Shown: piece after piece, positions 31,261 to 33,717 of the stretch
How positions within the stretch are numbered: position 1 is the stretch's first letter
Layout of the letters: each line of letters begins with the position of its first letter
DNA from: Pseudoalteromonas sp. XMcav2-N
GTDB lineage: Bacteria > Pseudomonadota > Gammaproteobacteria > Enterobacterales > Alteromonadaceae
Assembly: GCF_024124545.1 (NCBI RefSeq)
Contig: NZ_JAMXSF010000029.1
Span: forward strand, 1 to 33,717
DNA: 33,717 bases
Reading direction: 5' to 3'
Translations under genes and position numbers: made by a program
The notes under the pieces: model-generated
Told to the model about the DNA's origin: nothing
The model's database searches: none
The model's input: the letters and a program-made list of their open reading frames with translations, nothing else

Positions 31261-31557
31261 CTACTTCAGCCTGTCCCTGCGCAACTTCATTAACCAGGAT
31301 GATTTGTTTTTTTCTGCGTCATAAAATACCGCAATGGTAAAGAAAAACATCAGAAAAAGAACAATGTGTGCAGCCAGACTGATCCCAAATACGATCATAC
31401 TGCCTATATAGGTAGCAAAAGCAAAGCTCCAAAGGCAGGCGAGAACGGTCATTATGTGGAAGCGACTGACAGGGTCCGGTATATGCCGAAGCGGGTTTCT
31501 GGTTGAGTCGAAAATATACTTGTAGAAATCGTATATTCTGAGTGCAAGCTGTTTCAT
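31261..31557 (-). CDS. Hypothetical small two-helix membrane protein
   Basis: A 98-residue protein with two hydrophobic helices, about 36-58 (MTVLACLWSFAFATYIGSMIVF) and 60-80 (SLAAHIVLFLMFFFTIAVFY), a basic N-terminal region (ALRIYDFYKYIFDSTRNPLRHIPDP) and a basic C-terminal tail (SSWLMKLRRDRLK), so an inner-membrane location with cytoplasmic ends is likely. A good ribosome site (GAGGT, six bases before ATG) supports it. I do not recognise a family. It faces the kinase operon. Confidence 0.6.
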   Translation of the reverse strand: MKQLALRIYDFYKYIFDSTRNPLRHIPDPVSRFHIMTVLACLWSFAFATYIGSMIVFGISLAAHIVLFLMFFFTIAVFYDAEKNKSSWLMKLRRDRLK

Positions 31558-31760
31558 ATCTACCTCACAGCCAGTTGAAAGGTCGCAGAGTTATACGAAG
31601 GAATCTGCTCATTAGATCTCTGAGCAGGTCGGGGTTGGAAGCATATAACTATGGGTGCACTCTGTTTCTCCCCTTTGATCTAGTGTTGGTATGCGAACCC
31701 GAAACAGGCGGGACAAACTCAATTGAGCAATACACTTTTTAGTGGTAGGTTTTTACTTTG

Positions 31761-32093
31761 ATGAATCCCTGTGCATATGGCCTGAATATGAAACATGACT
31801 ACGGCGAATATCAGATTAAGTTAGAACGTATGATTGATTTACTACACTCCCATGATGAGCTGCACTGGGCTAATTATTTTAAAAAATCTGCGGAGTTTTT
31901 GAGTAAAGGCCAGCCCCAAAAAAGTATTTATCACGCGCTTGGGGCCTATGGCGGCATGGGCAGTATTAATGACTGTTTAACCCTCACTGGTGCCTCAGAG
32001 CAGGATGCGAAGCTAGGACTTCAATTGCGCCACGAGCTATGGCTTATCTGTAAATCTAAGCAAAGTATGCTCAAACGCATTTTGGAATTTTAG
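31761..32093 (+). CDS. Small DUF6966-like soluble protein
   Basis: A 110-residue protein without membrane segments or a signal. The segment ALGAYGGMGSINDCLTL and an adjoining helix-rich arrangement (MIDLLHSHDELHWANYF near the N-terminus, LRHELWLICKSKQSM near the C-terminus) match what I recall of the DUF6966 family, small proteins often found in polymorphic-toxin or immunity neighbourhoods; here there is no toxin gene nearby. The frame is open a codon earlier at TTG; ATG 31761 with AGGT about 12 bp upstream is chosen, and ATG 31788 is an alternative. The role is not known. Confidence 0.55.
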   Translation: MNPCAYGLNMKHDYGEYQIKLERMIDLLHSHDELHWANYFKKSAEFLSKGQPQKSIYHALGAYGGMGSINDCLTLTGASEQDAKLGLQLRHELWLICKSKQSMLKRILEF

Positions 32094-32480
32094 CCCCATC
32101 ACCCAGCGCGAGTCTGTGCCAACCGTTAAAGAGTTTAAAAGTGTGATTGCAATGCATGTGCTTTCGTCAAACCGCACAGTGAGTGCTTTAGGGTTCTGTC
32201 AGGGGGACTTTCTGAGCTTAGTAACACAGCGGAGCATACTCCAGGACTATATGACAGTCAGACTGGTTCGCAACTTTAGTGTGGGATACATTACATAATT
32301 TTACAGCACCTGCGTCCATGAATGAGGTAGTGTTTGAAAATAGGTACTCTGAGCGTTACCCTGTTTAGAGCTCCTCAGAGTAAGTATCATCATTCCTGAT
32401 GGACTTGTCTCGTTGTTTAAAAACACGGACCATTATTCAGCTTTAAACTGTACCAAATATGCCAGGGAGGTTTGGCCAGC
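32094..32480. other. Intergenic gap before the acyltransferase-3 gene
   Basis: About 387 bp. An inverted repeat TACTCTGAG (32345-32353) / CTCAGAGTA (32374-32382), with a 20-bp centre, could form a hairpin in the leader. A 60-codon open frame at 32116-32298 from a GTG codon shows no protein-like features and is not called. Confidence 0.4.
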
Positions 32481-33617
32481 ATGTATAAATCCAGGTATTC
32501 TGAACTCGATTGGCTCAGAGTCATGTTAATTTTTGCAGTATTCCTGCACCATGTATTTATGCCGTTTAACGGAGATGGCTGGCACGTCATGAACCGAGAG
32601 TCGAGTAAGGTACTCGATGACATTATGGTTTACTTCGAGCAGGTCAGGCTTCACACATTATTTTTCATTGCGGGCGCCGGGTCGGTATTATTACTCCATA
32701 AAGTATCAGCAAGCACATTCCTGTCCACCAAGCTGCATCGTTTGTTTATCCCGCTCATCTTCGCGATGATGATTGTGGTGCCCCCACAGAATTATTTTGA
32801 AAACATCCAAGAATATCAAAATTTAGCGCAAGCATATCGCAGCCTGATATTTTCCTTTAATGCAAACCACCTCTGGTTTGTAGAGTTTCTTTTTATCTTT
32901 ATGCTACTGGCTGTACCTATCAACCTGATGCTCGGCACGTCATCAGGGAGCGCATTACTCCGGGCTATGGAACACATTGCGGTGCGAAAACACGGCTTGC
33001 TGTTGCTGGGCATAGTGGTCATAGGGATACGGCTATGCCTCAAAAGCGTTATGCGCTCGCAAGATACCAGCTTATTTAACCTGTCTGTGTCGCTGTTTTT
33101 TTTATTGTTTTTTATGGCAGGTATGTGCTTTATGAAAAACCCTAAGATTTGGCAGGCGCTGGCAGCTAACCGCGCCACCAATTTTAAGTGGCTAATAGTG
33201 AGCTCAATCGCATTTTACGCCTGGTACTACAGACCTGATATTAGCGACTATGTATCGCTGGACATGCGCTGGCAGCTCTGGTGGCTTATCAGTGCACTCG
33301 TTTCATGGACGGGTATGTTGACCTTAGTTGGCTATGTCAGTGCATGGTGTAAACAAACACCCAAATGGCTGCACGTGACCAATGAACTGATTTATCCCTT
33401 TTATATTGTGCATCAAACCGTGATTGTTGCCCTTGCATTTTATATCGTTCAGTGGGATGACAGTATTGCTGTTAAATCACTGTGTTTACTTGTGACATCA
33501 TTCATCGCCTGTTATGCAATTTGTTATTTGTTAATTAGGCCATTCAATATTATGCGTTATATGTTTGGCTTAAAAGTGAAGGCCGCAGAGACCCAGGGTG
33601 AGAGCATACTTCGTTAA
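32481..33617 (+). CDS. Acyltransferase 3 family membrane protein
   Basis: A polytopic inner-membrane protein of 378 residues in the acyltransferase-3 family (COG1835/OafA-like and OpgC-like), which transfer acyl groups to surface polysaccharides or glucans. The N-terminus SRYSELDWLRVMLIFAVFLHHVFMPF holds the typical D-x-L-R-... and catalytic-type H-H pair in the first helix, and about ten hydrophobic helices follow, with NHLWFVEFLFIFMLL near residue 130. The C-terminal tail is basic. The ATG at 32481 is chosen because GGGAGG (32465-32470) is ten bases upstream, too close to the in-frame TTG at 32472. The substrate is unknown; no sugar gene is nearby. Confidence 0.82.
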   Translation: MYKSRYSELDWLRVMLIFAVFLHHVFMPFNGDGWHVMNRESSKVLDDIMVYFEQVRLHTLFFIAGAGSVLLLHKVSASTFLSTKLHRLFIPLIFAMMIVVPPQNYFENIQEYQNLAQAYRSLIFSFNANHLWFVEFLFIFMLLAVPINLMLGTSSGSALLRAMEHIAVRKHGLLLLGIVVIGIRLCLKSVMRSQDTSLFNLSVSLFFLLFFMAGMCFMKNPKIWQALAANRATNFKWLIVSSIAFYAWYYRPDISDYVSLDMRWQLWWLISALVSWTGMLTLVGYVSAWCKQTPKWLHVTNELIYPFYIVHQTVIVALAFYIVQWDDSIAVKSLCLLVTSFIACYAICYLLIRPFNIMRYMFGLKVKAAETQGESILR

Positions 33618-33622
33618 CGACA

Positions 33623-33717
33623 TTAACCAAAGATAAGCTCTGCCCTGAATTCATCGTCAAAGCTGGCCCGAACGCACTTACCACGTATCGAATCTTTACG
33701 GCCTGTGTGCTGTTTTA
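33623..33717 (-). CDS. 3' end of an unidentified minus-strand gene (partial)
   Basis: A frame running in from the window edge gives 30 residues, KQHTGRKDSIRGKC near its start and FDDEFRAELIFG at the end, then TAA at 33623. It converges on the acyltransferase-3 gene with 5 bp between stop codons, which is tight but plausible. Too short to assign a family. Confidence 0.35.
   Translation of the reverse strand, partial: KQHTGRKDSIRGKCVRASFDDEFRAELIFG

Noticed and set aside
31542..31742. 66-codon frame on the plus strand
   Set aside because: Overlaps the start region of the minus-strand two-helix protein and has a non-ATG start without SD.
32116..32298. 60-codon frame upstream of the acyltransferase-3 gene
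   Set aside because: Starts with GTG, has no ribosome site and no recognisable features.

Overview
The window looks like a chromosomal segment of a marine gammaproteobacterium of the order Alteromonadales, most likely Pseudoalteromonas. This rests on close resemblance of UbiI, UbiH, PepP, YgfB and RapA to their enteric and marine counterparts, a recognisable 6S RNA beside ygfB, an SO_0444-type metal permease, and a short element with ATACCAATTT termini of a kind I associate with Alteromonadales. No tRNA, rRNA, CRISPR array, transposase or phage gene was seen.

Left part (1-9.2 kb). A minus-strand operon ygfB-pepP-ubiH-ubiI (4532 to 285) joins a UPF0149 protein, a proline aminopeptidase and two flavin hydroxylases of ubiquinone synthesis. 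The 6S RNA gene (ssrS) is divergent from it, without the usual zapA and fau neighbours. Next come a minus-strand acyltransferase whose 3' side carries a 221-bp MITE-like element ahead of its terminator, a ZntR-like MerR regulator with a metal permease (one operon, with a MerR-type promoter), and a D-2-hydroxyacid dehydrogenase.

Middle (9.2-19.9 kb). A repeat-rich gap (a dispersed repeat also present at the window start, plus an 82-bp tandem array) is followed by a DUF3192 lipoprotein, a two-gene signalling unit (a 1231-residue hybrid kinase with REC and HPt domains, and a REC protein with a ruined GGDEF domain), a PIN-PhoH ATPase, and rapA.

Right part (19.9-33.7 kb). This accessory region has two unknown membrane proteins, one of them a lipoprotein resembling the SLATT/DUF4231 two-helix effectors. 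A 52-residue ORF on the minus strand encodes a double-glycine RiPP precursor with three T-x-x-C motifs at a period of exactly six residues; it is divergent from a di-heme MauG/CcP-family protein with C-terminal PPC-like domains. A four-gene operon then encodes an RND efflux adaptor, an RND pump, an OmpR-type regulator and a histidine kinase. The di-heme gene and the RND operon share the same upstream direct repeat, TTTAACC-N4-TTTAACC (11-bp period), a candidate site for that regulator. The end holds a small two-helix membrane protein, a DUF6966-like protein, an acyltransferase-3 membrane protein and the 3' end of another gene.

The most novel-looking item is the orphan lanthipeptide-like precursor at 21921-22079 and its divergent di-heme neighbour, with a possible shared regulatory site.
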